DNA of 64,000 nt. Source: Galeruca laticollis (Eukaryota; Arthropoda; Insecta; Coleoptera; Chrysomelidae). This document shows positions 53,589 through 64,000 of this stretch, piece after piece. The first letter of the stretch is position 1; each line of letters opens with the position of its first letter. The notes beneath the pieces were generated by a model. It saw only the letters and a list, made by a program, of their open reading frames with translations, had not been told where the DNA came from and did no database searches. Both the position numbers and the translations under genes were made by a program. Location: contig OY998175.1 of the NCBI GenBank assembly GCA_963921935.1, positions 212,366,655 through 212,430,654 on the forward strand, given 5' to 3'.

Positions 53589-56418
53589 ATGGATATTTTT
53601 GTGGGGATGTGGCAATAAGACTCCAGAGTAAATTCTTTTAGATATTTATTCCCGAGCTTTCGAATGATTTTCATTCATTATCAAGGGCTATAAATAATTG
53701 GTCAATGTTATCATTAATAATAATTAAATGAAATAATGAATACTTACATAAAATCTATAGCGACTTTTGGAATAGTTGTAAATTTTTATAATAAACTCTT
53801 TTAAACATAATTCAATGAAAAACTCAAAAAACAATATGACAATAAACAAAATATTTGATCTTGAACTACAACAATTTTTATTTTTTTAAACATAAAATTA
53901 AAGATTGTTATGAATCTTCTGTTCTTTTTTCATAATCTAAAAGATATGCATAGATAACACTAAGGTTATTTAAATCTGTTTTTTTATTTATTACATAATT
54001 TTGTTCTGCAATATATGTTGTTTCCAAAAAAAGGCGTTTTCTATAATTACTTTCTATTGCTAAGACTTTGGCAGATTGATAATCCATAGAATGGCCTTCA
54101 TAAAACACGTGTTCCGCTAAAGCACATCTATCAGGATATAATCTACTGTCACTTTTATGAGAGGCAATTCGATTGGTTAGCGATCTTTTACTGTGACCAA
54201 TGTATTTCTTATTACAGATATTGCAAGGAATCTCATAAACTATATTAGTTAATTTAGTAGTAGGAGTCTTGTCTTTGATCTTACTGAAAATTGATTTTAT
54301 TGTAACACATTGTTTATTCGCAATTTTGATATTATGTGGTTTGAATACTCCAGAAATTTTAGGTGTGATAGATTTTATATATGGAAATGAAATATGAGTT
54401 GGAGATGTAATATTAGTAGTTAAAATGTCACTGTTTTCTTCGTTTCGTATTATGTCAACAGTAATGTCATTTATATTGTCAGAAGTATTATATAAAACAT
54501 GTTTCAAAAGATATGAAGGATATGAGTTATTATAGAAAAGTTTGTAGAGTATTTTTAGATTTTTATCGTGAAATATTGGATTGGAAATTTTTAGGACTCT
54601 GGTTTTCATCTGTTTAATCAAGTTAATTTTTGTACTACGTCGATGATATGAATGGTAATTTATATATCTCCCAGAATTGATAGGTTTCCTATACCAGTCA
54701 ATCAAGATTCTATTATCATTATTTCTAATAAATTTGGTATCAAGAAAAGGTAAAGATTGTTCTGTATTTTCCCTTTCCATTGTAAATTGTATATGTGGAT
54801 CGAAGCTATTGAAGTAAAAGAGTATATTATTTATTTCATCACATGGAAGAGATAATATTATATCATCTACATATTTTTTGATGAAAAACAAATTAAAGGG
54901 TAAAACAGAAATAACATAGCCTAAAATATAATTCATGACATAGTCTGCTAATATAGGAGATATTGAAGAGGTTTGTTGGTAATTTTTGTTATTGTAAGTG
55001 AAAAATGTATTATTAAAAATAAATGTAATTAATTCTAAAAAAGTTTCTTTTCCCAATTTGCAATTTTTACTTATATCATTCCATTTATGTTGAAGAGATG
55101 TTAAACATATATTCAAATGGACATTACTAAACAGTGATACCACGTCTAAACCTAAAAGAACGTAATTTGATGGTAATAGTAAGTTATTGAATGATTTACT
55201 AATTTCAAAGGAGTCTTTAACATAATATTCATTGTTATAGTCGTAAGATTTTGTCAATATTTCAGTTAACCAAAGAGTAAGAGGTTCAATTGGAGTATTA
55301 ATTGATGCCACAATTGGTCTAGCTGATAATGTTGGTTTATGAATTTTAGGTAAGCAATAAAATTTTGCGGAAATACCGTTATAAGTAGTTAACTCTTTTT
55401 TTGTACTTTCATCAATTAGTTTTTTATTAAATAATTTTTTTTATTAGTTTGTTACAATTATTAGTGGTTTTAAGAGTTGGATCATTATTCAGTTCTTTAT
55501 ATGATGAGTTATTATCAATTAATTCATTACATAAATCTAAATAAAGTTGTTTTTCCATGATAACTGTGATGTTACCTTTGTCTGATGGTATGACTATTAA
55601 ATTTGGATTTTCTTTTAGAAATTTTTTTGTTTTATATAACAGTTCTCGGAATATAGAAGATTTTTTAGGTTCATGAATATAATTAGTTAATATATTTGTT
55701 GTTTTAGCAATAACGATATTTCTTTCTTGTTCGTTTTTTATAAACGATGACATGTAATCAACATTAGCTAATATAGTTTTTATTGAAATGTCCTTGGTAA
55801 TTATAGGTTCAATGCTGAATTTAGGGCCTAGTGATAAGAACTGTAATATATCCTTAGGTATCTCTGTATCTGATAGATTTTTAATCCAATTTTCTTGTGT
55901 TGATAGAACTGAATTAATTTTTTTCTTGATTAGATTATTAAGTTTGTTCTTTTGCTTATTTTGGATTTCAAAGAATAGTTTGTTATAAATAACTTGTTGT
56001 CTATTAGAAAATTTTTTAAAAATGAATTCATTGGTTGTGTTAATTATTTGATTTTTCAATTCAATAAGATTATTTTCAAGTCTAAATATTGTTTTTTGAT
56101 TACAAATAATTTCATTATTTAAAAGCTTATTTACTAACCTATTGTAGATATGATAACTGTTATTTGCTTCTTGTTCTTGGCGTATGAGTATTTTTTCAAA
56201 ATGTTTGATGTTATTTTGTAAAAAAGTAGGAATAATGTTCTTTTTTCTGCATTGTAGGAGGAAGCATCTTCTATTGTATTCTCTCGCCAATTTGAGTTTA
56301 ACTTTTGACCATGTTTTTAAATTTATTACTGCGGATCGACCATAAGTTCTTGAAATGGTTTGGTAATACCCCATAATAGTATTTAATTTGAAAAAAGATA
56401 TTTGCCAACTTATTTGTA
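53589..56418 (-). mobile_element. Penelope-like element, unit B
   Basis: 2830 bp, minus strand, nearly identical to unit A. The 18-bp length difference is fully explained by one 18-bp deletion in the RT. Head-to-tail with A; followed by a third terminal repeat (56419-56754) that has no body in this orientation. Confidence 0.9.
53908..56374 (-). pseudogene. Penelope-like RT / GIY-YIG protein, copy B (frameshift and 6-codon deletion)
   Basis: Same organisation as copy A and the same A-run frameshift near 55436-55443. In addition 18 bp are missing at about 54970, removing six residues that include the GTPMG motif between the first catalytic Asp and YVDD. That motif is highly conserved, so the RT should be dead even if the frame were intact. 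The YVDD box (near 54870) and the GIY-YIG end are unchanged. A few substitutions separate it from A (for example F for L at KHFEKILIRQ, K for N in FIFKKFSN, and G for D in YILGYVIS). Confidence 0.9.
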
Positions 56419-56754
56419 ATGGATATTTTTGTGGGGATGTGGCAATAAGACTCCAGAGTAAATTCTTTTAGATATTTATTCCCGAGCTTTCGAATGATTT
56501 TCAATCATTATCAAGGGCTATAAATAATTGGTCAATGTTATCATTAATAATAATTAAATGAAATAATGAATACTTACATAAAATCTATAGCGACTTTTGG
56601 AATAGTTGTAAATTTTTATAATAAACTCTTTTAAACATAATTCAATGAAAAACTCAAAAAACAATATGACAATAAACAAAATATTTGATCTTGAACTACT
56701 AAAATTTTTATTTTTTTAAACATAAAATTAAAGATTGTTATGAATCTTCTGTTC
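56419..56754 (-). repeat. Third Penelope terminal repeat (left arm of the palindrome centre)
   Basis: Repeats the 50741-51060 and 53589-53905 block with a few changes (for example ttttcaatcatt instead of ttttcattcatt, which disturbs the hammerhead-like stem). Ends at gaatcttctgttc, where the inverted copy begins after a spacer. Confidence 0.88.
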
Positions 56755-56812
56755 CTTTTTAGATTATGAAAAAAGAAAAAGAAAGAGAAAAAAAAAAAAA
56801 AAAAAAAAAAAA
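56755..56812. repeat. A-rich spacer at the centre of the Penelope palindrome
   Basis: 58 bp: the last codons of a Penelope frame (gattatgaaaaaag) followed by an expanded purine run (A and G, ending in about 26 A). The expansion lies inside the gaaaaaagaacag end of the right-hand copy. Confidence 0.85.
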
Positions 56813-59458
56813 GAACAGAAGATTCATAACAATCTTTAATTTTATGTTTAAAAAAATAAAAATTGTAGTAGTTCAAGATCAAATATTTTGTTTATTGTCA
56901 TATTGTTTTTTGAGTTTTTCATTGAATTATGTTTAAAAGAGTTTATTATAAAAATTTACAATTATTCCAAAAGTCGCTATAGATTTTATGTAAGTATTCA
57001 TTATTTCATTTAATTATTATTAATGATCACATTGACCAATTATTTATAGCCCTTGATAATGAATGAAAATCATTCGAAAGCTCGGGAATAAATATCTAAA
57101 GAATTTACTCTGGAGTCTTATTGCCACATCCCCACAAAAATATCCATTACAAATAAGTTGGCAAATATCTTTTTTCAAATTAAATACTATTATGGGGTAT
57201 TACCAAACCATTTCAAGAACTTATGGTCGATCCGCAGTAATAAATTTAAAAACATGGTCAAAAGTTAAACTCAAATTGGCGAGAGAATACAATAGAAGAT
57301 GCTTCCTCCTACAATGCAGAAAAAAGAACATTATTCCTACTTTTTCACAAAATAACATCAAACATTTAGAAAAAATACTCATACGCCAAGAACAAGAAGC
57401 AAATAACAGTTATCATATCTACAATAGGTTAGTAAATAAGCTTTTAAATAATGAAATTATTTGTAATCAAAAAACAATATTTAGACTTGAAAATAATCTT
57501 ATTGAATTGAAAAATCAAATAATTAACACAACCAATGGATTCATTTTTAAAAATTTTTCTAATAGACAACAAGTTATTTATAACAAACTATTCTTTGAAA
57601 TCCAAAATAAGCAAAAGAACAAACTTAATAATCTAATCAAGAAAAAAATTAATTCAGTTCTATCAACACAAGAAAATTGGATTAAAAATCTATCAGATAC
57701 AGAGATACCTAAGGATATATTACAGTTCTTATCACTAGGCCCTAAATTCAGCATTGAACCTATAATTACCAAGGACATTTCAATAAAAACTATATTAGCT
57801 AATGTTGATTACATGTCATCGTTTATAAAAAACGAACAAGAAAGAAATATCGTTATTGCTAAAACAACAAATATATTAACTAATTATATTCATGAACCTA
57901 AAAAATCTTCTATATTCCAAGAACTGTTATATAAAACAAAAAAATTTCTAAAAGAAAATCCAAATTTAATAGTCATACCATCAGACAAAGGTAACATCAC
58001 AGTTATCATGGAAAAACAACATTATTTAGATTTATGTAATGAATTAATTGATAATAACTCATCATATAAAGAACTGAATAATGATCCAACTCTTAAAACC
58101 ACTAATAATTGTAACAAACTAATAAAAAAATTATTTAATAAAAAACTAATTGATGAAAGTACAAAAAAAGAGTTAACTACTTATAACGGTATTTCCGCAA
58201 AATTTTATTGCGTACCTAAAATTCATAAACCAACATTATCAGCTAGACCAATTGTAGCATCAATTAATACTCCAATTGAACCTCTTACTCTTTGGTTAAC
58301 TGAAATATTGACAAAATCTTACGACTATAACAATGAATATTATGTTAAAGACTCCTTTGAAATTAGTAAATCATTCAATAACTTACTATTACCATCAAAT
58401 TACGTTCTTTTAAGTTTAGACGTGGTATCACTGTTTAGTAATGTCCATTTGAATATATGTTCAACATCTCTTCAACATAAATGGAATGATATAAGTAAAA
58501 ATTGCAAATTGGGAAAAGAAACTTTTTTAGAATTAATTACATTTATTTTTAATAATACATTTTTCACTTACAATAACAAAAATTACCAACAAACCTTTGG
58601 AACACCTATGGGCTCTTCAATATCTCCTATATTAGCAGACTATGTCATGAATTATATTTTAGACTATGTTATTTCTGTTTTACCCTTTAATTTGTTTTTC
58701 ATCAAAAAATATGTAGATGATATAATATTATCTCTTCCATGTGATGAAATAAATAATATACTCTTTTACTTCAATAGCTTCGATCCACATATACAATTTA
58801 CAATGGAAAGGGAAAATACAGAACAATCTTTACCTTTTCTTGATACCAAATTTATTAGAAATAATGATAATAGAATCTTGATTGACTGGTATAGGAAACC
58901 TATCAATTCTGGGAGACATATAAATTACCATTCATATCATCGACGTAGTACAAAAATTAACTTGATTAAACAGATGAAAACCAGAGTCCTAAAAATTTCC
59001 AATCCAATATTTCGCGATAAAAATCTAAAAATACTCTACAAACTTTTCTATAATAACTCATATCCTTCACATCTTTTGAAACATGTTTTATATAATACTT
59101 CTGACAATATAAATGACATTACTGTTGACATAATACGAAACGAAGAAAACAGTGACATTTTAACTACTAATATTACATCTCCAACTCATATTTCATTTCC
59201 ATATATAAAATCTATCACACCTAAAATTTCTGGAGTATTCAAACCACATAATATCAAAATTGCGAATAAACAATGTGTTACAATAAAATCAATTTTCAGT
59301 AAGATCAAAGACAAGACTCCTACTACTAAATTAACTAATATAGTTTATGAGATTCCTTGCAATATATGTAATAAGAAATACATTGGTCACAGTAAAAGAT
59401 CGCTAACCAATCGAATTGCCTCTCATAAAAGTGACAGTAGATTATATCCTGATAGATG
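56813..59458 (+). mobile_element. Penelope-like element, inverted copy C (3'-truncated by BEL)
   Basis: Plus-strand copy beginning with the terminal repeat (56813-57150). It is the mirror image of 54125-56754 with only scattered differences. Cut at about 59458, inside the GIY-YIG domain, by the LTR of a BEL/Pao element. Confidence 0.9.
57050..57088 (+). ncRNA. Candidate hammerhead-ribozyme-like motif
   Basis: ccttgataat, then the hairpin gaatga-aaa-tcattc, then gaaagctcggg. The hairpin plus GAAA is laid out like stem II of a hammerhead, but the CUGANGA box is degenerate (TTGATAA). The same motif is on the minus strand at 50801-50840, 53649-53688 and 56479-56518. A better-conserved version in another Penelope family is at 46068-46106. 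Activity is doubtful. Confidence 0.4.
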
Positions 59459-59460
59459 TG
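57192..59460 (+). CDS. Penelope-like RT, copy C, frame intact but C-terminally truncated
   Basis: The only copy without the A-run frameshift. The likely start is MGYYQTISRTYG at 57192, as in A and B; the frame is open further up to 57063. Counting from 57192: N-terminal basic region to about residue 170, IVIPSDKGNITVIM about 265, LLSLDVVSLFSNV (first catalytic Asp) about 415, FGTPMGSSISPILADY about 470, KKYVDDIILSLP (YVDD) about 505, LDTKFIRNND about 550, WYRKPINSGR about 563, and GIY-YIG (VYEIPCNICNKKYIG) about 720, ending after SRLYPDRC. The last 20 or so residues of the open frame (to 59522) come from the BEL LTR. The C-terminal third of the GIY-YIG domain is therefore lost, so RT may be intact while the nuclease is not. 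Confidence 0.85.
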
Positions 59461-60106
59461 TGTTCGAATTTGATTTGAATACCAAATTCTCCTGTGATTT
59501 TATTTTTACTTCCCCTGTATAACATAATTCATATATCTTGCACAGACCTTGAAGAAATATATCATAATTCTCAAACATTTAATTTCGCACACATCCACAA
59601 TCTTCCATTTCAATGATCACACCACTTGAAGAAATATATCATATTTCTAAAACATCTAACTTCCCACACATCGACAAAATTCCATTTCAGCACTACCATA
59701 TACAAAATATAGACGATTATTGTTCTAGGAATTTTTCCATTTAAAATCTCAAACTTTCTCACCCACCAAAAAAGACACACACTCACTTTAAACTATCTAT
59801 AAATAGGAATAGTATTATATTTTCACCCACTTCCCAGACACACTTCTCAGACACCCTCTGTCATCATACAACGTGGTACAACAAGGTACCTGATTTCATA
59901 AAATCACCCGGCGTTTGTGTCCTTAAGCTTTAATCATTTCATAAATCATCGAAGTATGTGCAAAATACTTTCAGTTATCGCGTAAATAATAAGTGAAGTC
60001 TTAATTGTCGACGCAAAGAAATAAATTATAACTTCATGACAATATAAATCGTAACGTGACATAAGTGTTTAATTTCATTCTACGGTTCATCGTTACTTCT
60101 GTGACA
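59459..60106 (+). repeat. Probable 5' LTR of the BEL/Pao element
   Basis: Starts TGTTCGAATTTG exactly where Penelope copy C breaks off and ends ...cttctgtgaca. Begins TG and ends CA as an LTR should. The second LTR is outside the window, so the length (about 648 bp) is tentative. Confidence 0.55.
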
Positions 60107-60796
60107 AACGGCCGTAGTGGTCCTTCGCCAAACCAGATAACCTACATTCCCTCTAATTAACCCAAAGTAAAAGGGTTAAATTAGAACATGGCCTTTCGAA
60201 GCCGGATTGAAACAGAAATTATTGCAGTCCAGAAAATAGGAATCAACACGTCCCACCATCAGTATTAGAGGCCAGCAGACCTGCCTGGGTAAAAATAATA
60301 TCCGAGAGTTGGAGATGAAGTCCAGTTGCCGGTACGGGACAAAAACAAACCAGTTAAGAAGGTATTTATGAATGAGTAAAAGTTTTTGTATATCCAGCTT
60401 AATATATGTAACTTACAGTGGGAGGCGAAAGTCTGCACTCAAATACTTTTATAATTATACATTTACATTATTTGAAAAATTATTTCATATTTCTTATGTA
60501 ACATAGACATTCATATCATACAGGGTCGTTTATAATTATACATTTACATTATTTGAAAAATTATTTGATATTTCTTATGTGACATAAACATTCATATTAT
60601 ACTTACAATGTCGTTCAAATAATTATATATTAACAATGATGTCGAACTATGATAACAGTATGCTATATTGATGTGCAAGAGAATCAGTTATAATCCACAG
60701 TACCATTTAAATAATTGCATCGTAACAGTAAATGACTCATTGATTTACATTTCATGTTAACTATTTATGTCAAATAATTAATACATCATTTACAAA
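60107..60796 (+). other. BEL/Pao leader between LTR and gag
   Basis: Noncoding. Two similar blocks, tggtccttcgccaaacca (60118) and tggcctttcgaagccgga (60194), resemble the stretch found after the 5' LTR of BEL elements; the first may include the primer-binding site. A diverged repeat of about 75 bp around 'catttacattatttgaaaaa' occurs at 60461 and 60541. Confidence 0.5.
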
Positions 60797-62581
60797 ATGG
60801 ATTCATTAAAGACGCAACGTGCAAGTTGCAAAGCAGCAATTACTCGTATTTACAACTGGTTCCATAACAATCTGGACGAGTCAGACAAGTATGCTTTCAA
60901 ATCCCGAATAGTCAACTTAGAAAAATATTACTCTAAATACTCTGAGATTCAAGACCAAATTGAAACCATAGCCGTAGAAGTAGAATTCGATGATAGAAGT
61001 CAGATTGATGAAAAATATTACTCATTACACTGCAAGCTACAAAATGCTTACGAAAAATTAAACCCTAAAATCAATCAACCTAACCAATTATCTGTACAGT
61101 CTCAGAATGAAACTCATATTAGATTACCTTCCATAGAAATACCGATTTTCTCAGGAGATAGCACTAAATACACTGCCTTTATAGACCTTTTTAACGCACT
61201 AATAGTGAATAACACCCGGCTTACATCCAAGACTGAGAAATTCTACTATTTGAAATCATACTTGAAAGGTGACCCGCTCAATTTAATTTCTCAATTACCG
61301 GTAAATGAAACCAATTTTGATGTAGCGTTGGATTTACTAAATTCTAAATATAATAATACACGGCAGATTGTTACTGCCCATTTTAACCGTTTGACAGCCT
61401 GTAATAACATTTCAAAATGTACTGCCCAACAATTAAGAACATTCACGTCCGAAGCTAGATCTATCGTAAAGTCATTACTAAATCTAAATATCAATAAGGA
61501 AGAGTTATTTGATGCACTAATCGTTCATATATTAAAAACAAAATTAGATTATAATACAAAAAGATCTCTTGAAGAAAAAGAGACTGATCAAAATTTAATT
61601 GCTAGTGATACCTTTTTTGATTTCTTGGAAAAAAAATGTACAGTCTTGGAAAACTTGTTAACCCAAGATTCCAAACCCGATACATCCCATCATCGTAACC
61701 AGTCTTCTAATGTGACCACACCACCCAACAGAGTAACTTTACTTTCAAATCAACATTCGCTTCGCGAACAAAACCCACCTCCAACATGCTCATTTTGCAA
61801 GGAAACAGGCCATAAAATTTATACATGCCCCCAATTCGGGATGCTTTCCGTTCCTGATCGGAACAAATACATTAAAGAAAACAAATTGTGCTTCAGGTGC
61901 CTAGGTTCCACACACACAGTTACTAACTGTAAATCCGTTAAATCATGTTCCATATGTCAAAAAAGACATCACACGTTACTCCATTTAGACAATTATCCCC
62001 CTAGACAAAACCTTGACACAAGACCCGTCGAGAGAAATGATACTCCGACCGTCGCCATGGCCTATTCTTTTCATTCCATATTAAATGAACCATGCAACCT
62101 ACACTCTCTCGCAACACAACCTTCAACTCAACATTCACTCGCTAATCACTCGTTACCCAACTCACTTGAAAGGGACACCTTTACTCAGCTATGTTGTGGT
62201 ACAACTCGTAGCTCTAACCCCATCAACATTTCAACATGCTCATTCTGTAACAAAACAGGTCATAAAATTTATTCTTGCCCACACTTCAGAACACTCTCTA
62301 CACTTGACCGTAAAAAATATATAATAAATAACAAAATGTGCACAGCATGTCTGGGTTTCAGACACACATTCGCCCATTGCTCGTCTACCGGTGTTTGTGC
62401 CATTTGCAGAAACAAGCACCACACTTTACTTCACTTCCCTCACACCCACAAACAAAACCCATCATTGAGACCTTTAAACATAAACCCTAACCACTCACCA
62501 CCAATGCAACAATCTCCAGAATATTATCGTCAAGAAACGTACTGTTCTGGACAAGACTCATTCACAATACCTTACGGATAA
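60797..62581 (+). CDS. BEL/Pao Gag with a duplicated zinc-knuckle module
   Basis: 594 residues, start ATG at 60797 in a good context (acaaaATGG), stop at 62579-62581. Residues about 1-110 are helical; about 110-280 form the DUF1759-type BEL Gag core (RLPSIEIPIFSGDSTKYTAF, then KFYYLKSYLKGDPLNLIS). Two copies of a zinc-knuckle module follow: residues 331-395 (CSFCKETGHKIYTC, CFRCLGSTHTVTNC, CSICQKRHHTLLH) and 481-545 (CSFCNKTGHKIYSC, CTACLGFRHTFAHC, CAICRNKHHTLLH). The starts are 450 bp apart, with a low-complexity Ser/His/Leu linker between. BEL Gag normally has one such module before protease. The frame ends with a normal stop soon after the second module. Nucleocapsid function, RNA packaging. 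Confidence 0.88.
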   Translation: MDSLKTQRASCKAAITRIYNWFHNNLDESDKYAFKSRIVNLEKYYSKYSEIQDQIETIAVEVEFDDRSQIDEKYYSLHCKLQNAYEKLNPKINQPNQLSVQSQNETHIRLPSIEIPIFSGDSTKYTAFIDLFNALIVNNTRLTSKTEKFYYLKSYLKGDPLNLISQLPVNETNFDVALDLLNSKYNNTRQIVTAHFNRLTACNNISKCTAQQLRTFTSEARSIVKSLLNLNINKEELFDALIVHILKTKLDYNTKRSLEEKETDQNLIASDTFFDFLEKKCTVLENLLTQDSKPDTSHHRNQSSNVTTPPNRVTLLSNQHSLREQNPPPTCSFCKETGHKIYTCPQFGMLSVPDRNKYIKENKLCFRCLGSTHTVTNCKSVKSCSICQKRHHTLLHLDNYPPRQNLDTRPVERNDTPTVAMAYSFHSILNEPCNLHSLATQPSTQHSLANHSLPNSLERDTFTQLCCGTTRSSNPINISTCSFCNKTGHKIYSCPHFRTLSTLDRKKYIINNKMCTACLGFRHTFAHCSSTGVCAICRNKHHTLLHFPHTHKQNPSLRPLNINPNHSPPMQQSPEYYRQETYCSGQDSFTIPYG

Positions 62582-64000
62582 CCTCTCTCATACTCATTAT
62601 ACTCATTCTTTGGTGTGACCACACCACTTTCAAATCACAACTTACCCTCAAAAACATTCTTAATTCACAAAACACTCTTAACTCGTAAATAAATAAATTT
62701 CAAACCAACACTTACACTCGAATAAACGATTCACTTTCATACTCAACACTCTTTCAGTGCAGGATAGCACTCATTCATTACTCAAACTCTTTCTCGTCAA
62801 GAAAACAAATCCTTTAGTCCTCTGGAAGAGGACAGTGATACTTATATACTAGACACTTAAGAAAAACAAAAAAAAACGTTGTAAAAAACTTAAACTTATA
62901 CTTAAACATTGAGAATCAAATACTTTAACATTTAAAACCCTGGACGATTAAAAAAAAAAGCTTAGACACTTTGACATGAACATTACTCTTATGTGAATAC
63001 CTGGATAAAGGTATTGGAAAGAAAAAGAAGAAACTTGGTTAAAAAGAAGATGATACTTGGTTGAAAAGATGATGATACTTGGTTAAAAAGGAAGATGCAT
63101 GGTTGAAGAAGATGATACTTGGATAATATAGACACTTGGGTGACGTTTAGAAGAAAACGGCATCCCCCCTTACTCATATGTTACTTAAACAATCACATTG
63201 ACGACACTTTGAATTTAACACAACTTGACAAAAACATTATATACATATCTTACCCTCCTTTTCTTGACGAGAACAGAAATAACTCCTTTACATTAATTAA
63301 AACATATACAAAAACAATCTCAAAAGAGTTTAAAAAAAAAAACTCTCTGATCATACTTAAACACTCGTGGTCACTATCTTACATTTACTTTTATGCTGAC
63401 TCACACTTACATTATTACTTGCACTAGCATACAATTGCACCTTAATCATACTTATACTCATACTCATATTGGCACTCAAAGCTCACATTCATAATACTTT
63501 TACACTTATTCGTACAATACTCGTATTTACATTTGCATTCACATTCATTCGTACTTACTCGCACTCACTTGTTGTTGCACGCACTCGTACTTGCTCTAGT
63601 CTCATGAGCATACTCTCTTACAATCACCCTCACTATACAAGTCATTCCCCCGCGTAGAAAGGGAGTAGCGCAAGCTACACTGGAGTTTCCAGGTTCTCCG
63701 AAGAAAAACGTTCCCTTTCTTACCCAGCACCATTCATTCTGATACAATAAAAACCCGGAAAAATACCCACATGAGCTTTCCATGCTCTCTCATGGAATTT
63801 CACACCCCTTCACAACTTGGTCCTCCTTTTTGTTTACATATGCCCGAGGTTCCTGGACCGTTACTCGTAAAACAAACTGGTACCACACTTGTCGAAATAG
63901 AATCGACTTAAACATTCTCTTACATTTCTCTCATTATCTCATTAAACACTGGGATGTCCGAGGTTCCTAGACCGTTACTCGGAAAACAAACTGGTACCAC
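62582..64000 (+). other. BEL/Pao downstream region, no pol
   Basis: Noncoding. Low-complexity DNA rich in 'cactca' and 'actcata' words, T-poor on the + strand; several short frames have no recognisable domain. Two tandem copies of a unit of about 113 bp end the window. Confidence 0.6.
63844..64000 (+). repeat. Tandem repeat, about 113-bp period, at the window edge
   Basis: 'cgaggttcctggaccgtta' at 63845 returns as 'cgaggttcctagaccgtta' at 63958, and both are followed by 'aaaacaaactggtaccac'. The array probably continues past the window. Confidence 0.8.

Larger units (their letters stand above)
59459..64000 (+). mobile_element. BEL/Pao LTR element (gag present, right end outside the window)
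   Basis: Inserted in the GIY-YIG domain of Penelope copy C. A 5' LTR (about 59459-60106), a leader, a gag (60797-62581) and 1.4 kb of noncoding DNA follow. No protease, RT or integrase frame appears after gag up to 64000, which is unusual for BEL/Pao (gag and pol are usually continuous), so the element is probably non-autonomous. The 3' LTR is not in view. Confidence 0.75.

Overview
The window is AT-rich eukaryotic chromosomal DNA, almost certainly from an insect with a transposon-filled genome. A beetle-like genome is my guess, but the sequence does not prove it. Reasons: GT-AG introns, lineage-expanded C2H2 zinc-finger genes, and many arthropod-type mobile elements (hAT, MULE, Tc1/mariner-type, Harbinger-like, piggyBac, Ty3/Gypsy, Ty1/Copia, BEL/Pao, LINEs, Penelope). 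I see no bacterial operons, rRNA, tRNA or CRISPR.

The only cellular genes I can support are two paralogous C2H2 zinc-finger genes about 40 kb apart on the + strand. The left one (858-2269) is a terminal exon whose upstream exon lies outside the window. The right one (40062-40368 joined to 42862-44261) can be modelled completely: a phase-1 GT-AG intron joins an acidic N-terminal exon to a 12-unit finger array.

Layout of the rest. 2.4-6.7 kb: a decayed LINE split by a second, 5'-truncated LINE with a 10-bp target duplication. 8.6-17.5 kb: a nearly complete, young Ty3/Gypsy element with 1.85-kb LTRs, a SAP-domain Gag and a Pol with one frameshift. 17.7-19.9 kb: an internally deleted Copia element. 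21.4-27.0 kb: a hAT transposon with a perfect 8-bp target duplication; it holds a MULE-type transposase segment, which holds a Tc1/mariner-superfamily element with a DD82E catalytic spacing. 27.3-29.2 kb: a CR1/Jockey-group LINE fragment. 32.0-33.1 kb: a 40-bp minisatellite. 33.6-39.7 kb: a Harbinger-like element (TAA duplication, THAP remnant) that carries a TA-flanked element and fold-back repeats. Inside the intron of the right zinc-finger gene: a piggyBac fossil. 45.3-46.1 kb: a long-armed palindromic element whose loop keeps the last codons of a Tc1/mariner-like transposase. 46.1-47.1 kb: debris of one or two further Penelope-like elements. 47.8-50.7 kb: a broken minus-strand Gypsy pol. 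50.7-59.5 kb: two head-to-tail Penelope units facing an inverted third copy, making a palindrome with arms of about 2.6 kb. 59.5-64 kb: a BEL/Pao element inserted into that third copy; its Gag has a duplicated zinc-knuckle module and no pol follows before the window ends.

Most of the biology here is therefore layered transposition. The most informative items are those whose boundaries can be proved from the sequence (hAT, Harbinger-like, LINE-in-LINE), the Penelope palindrome with a possible hammerhead-ribozyme motif shared by two Penelope families, and the unusual Gag proteins.
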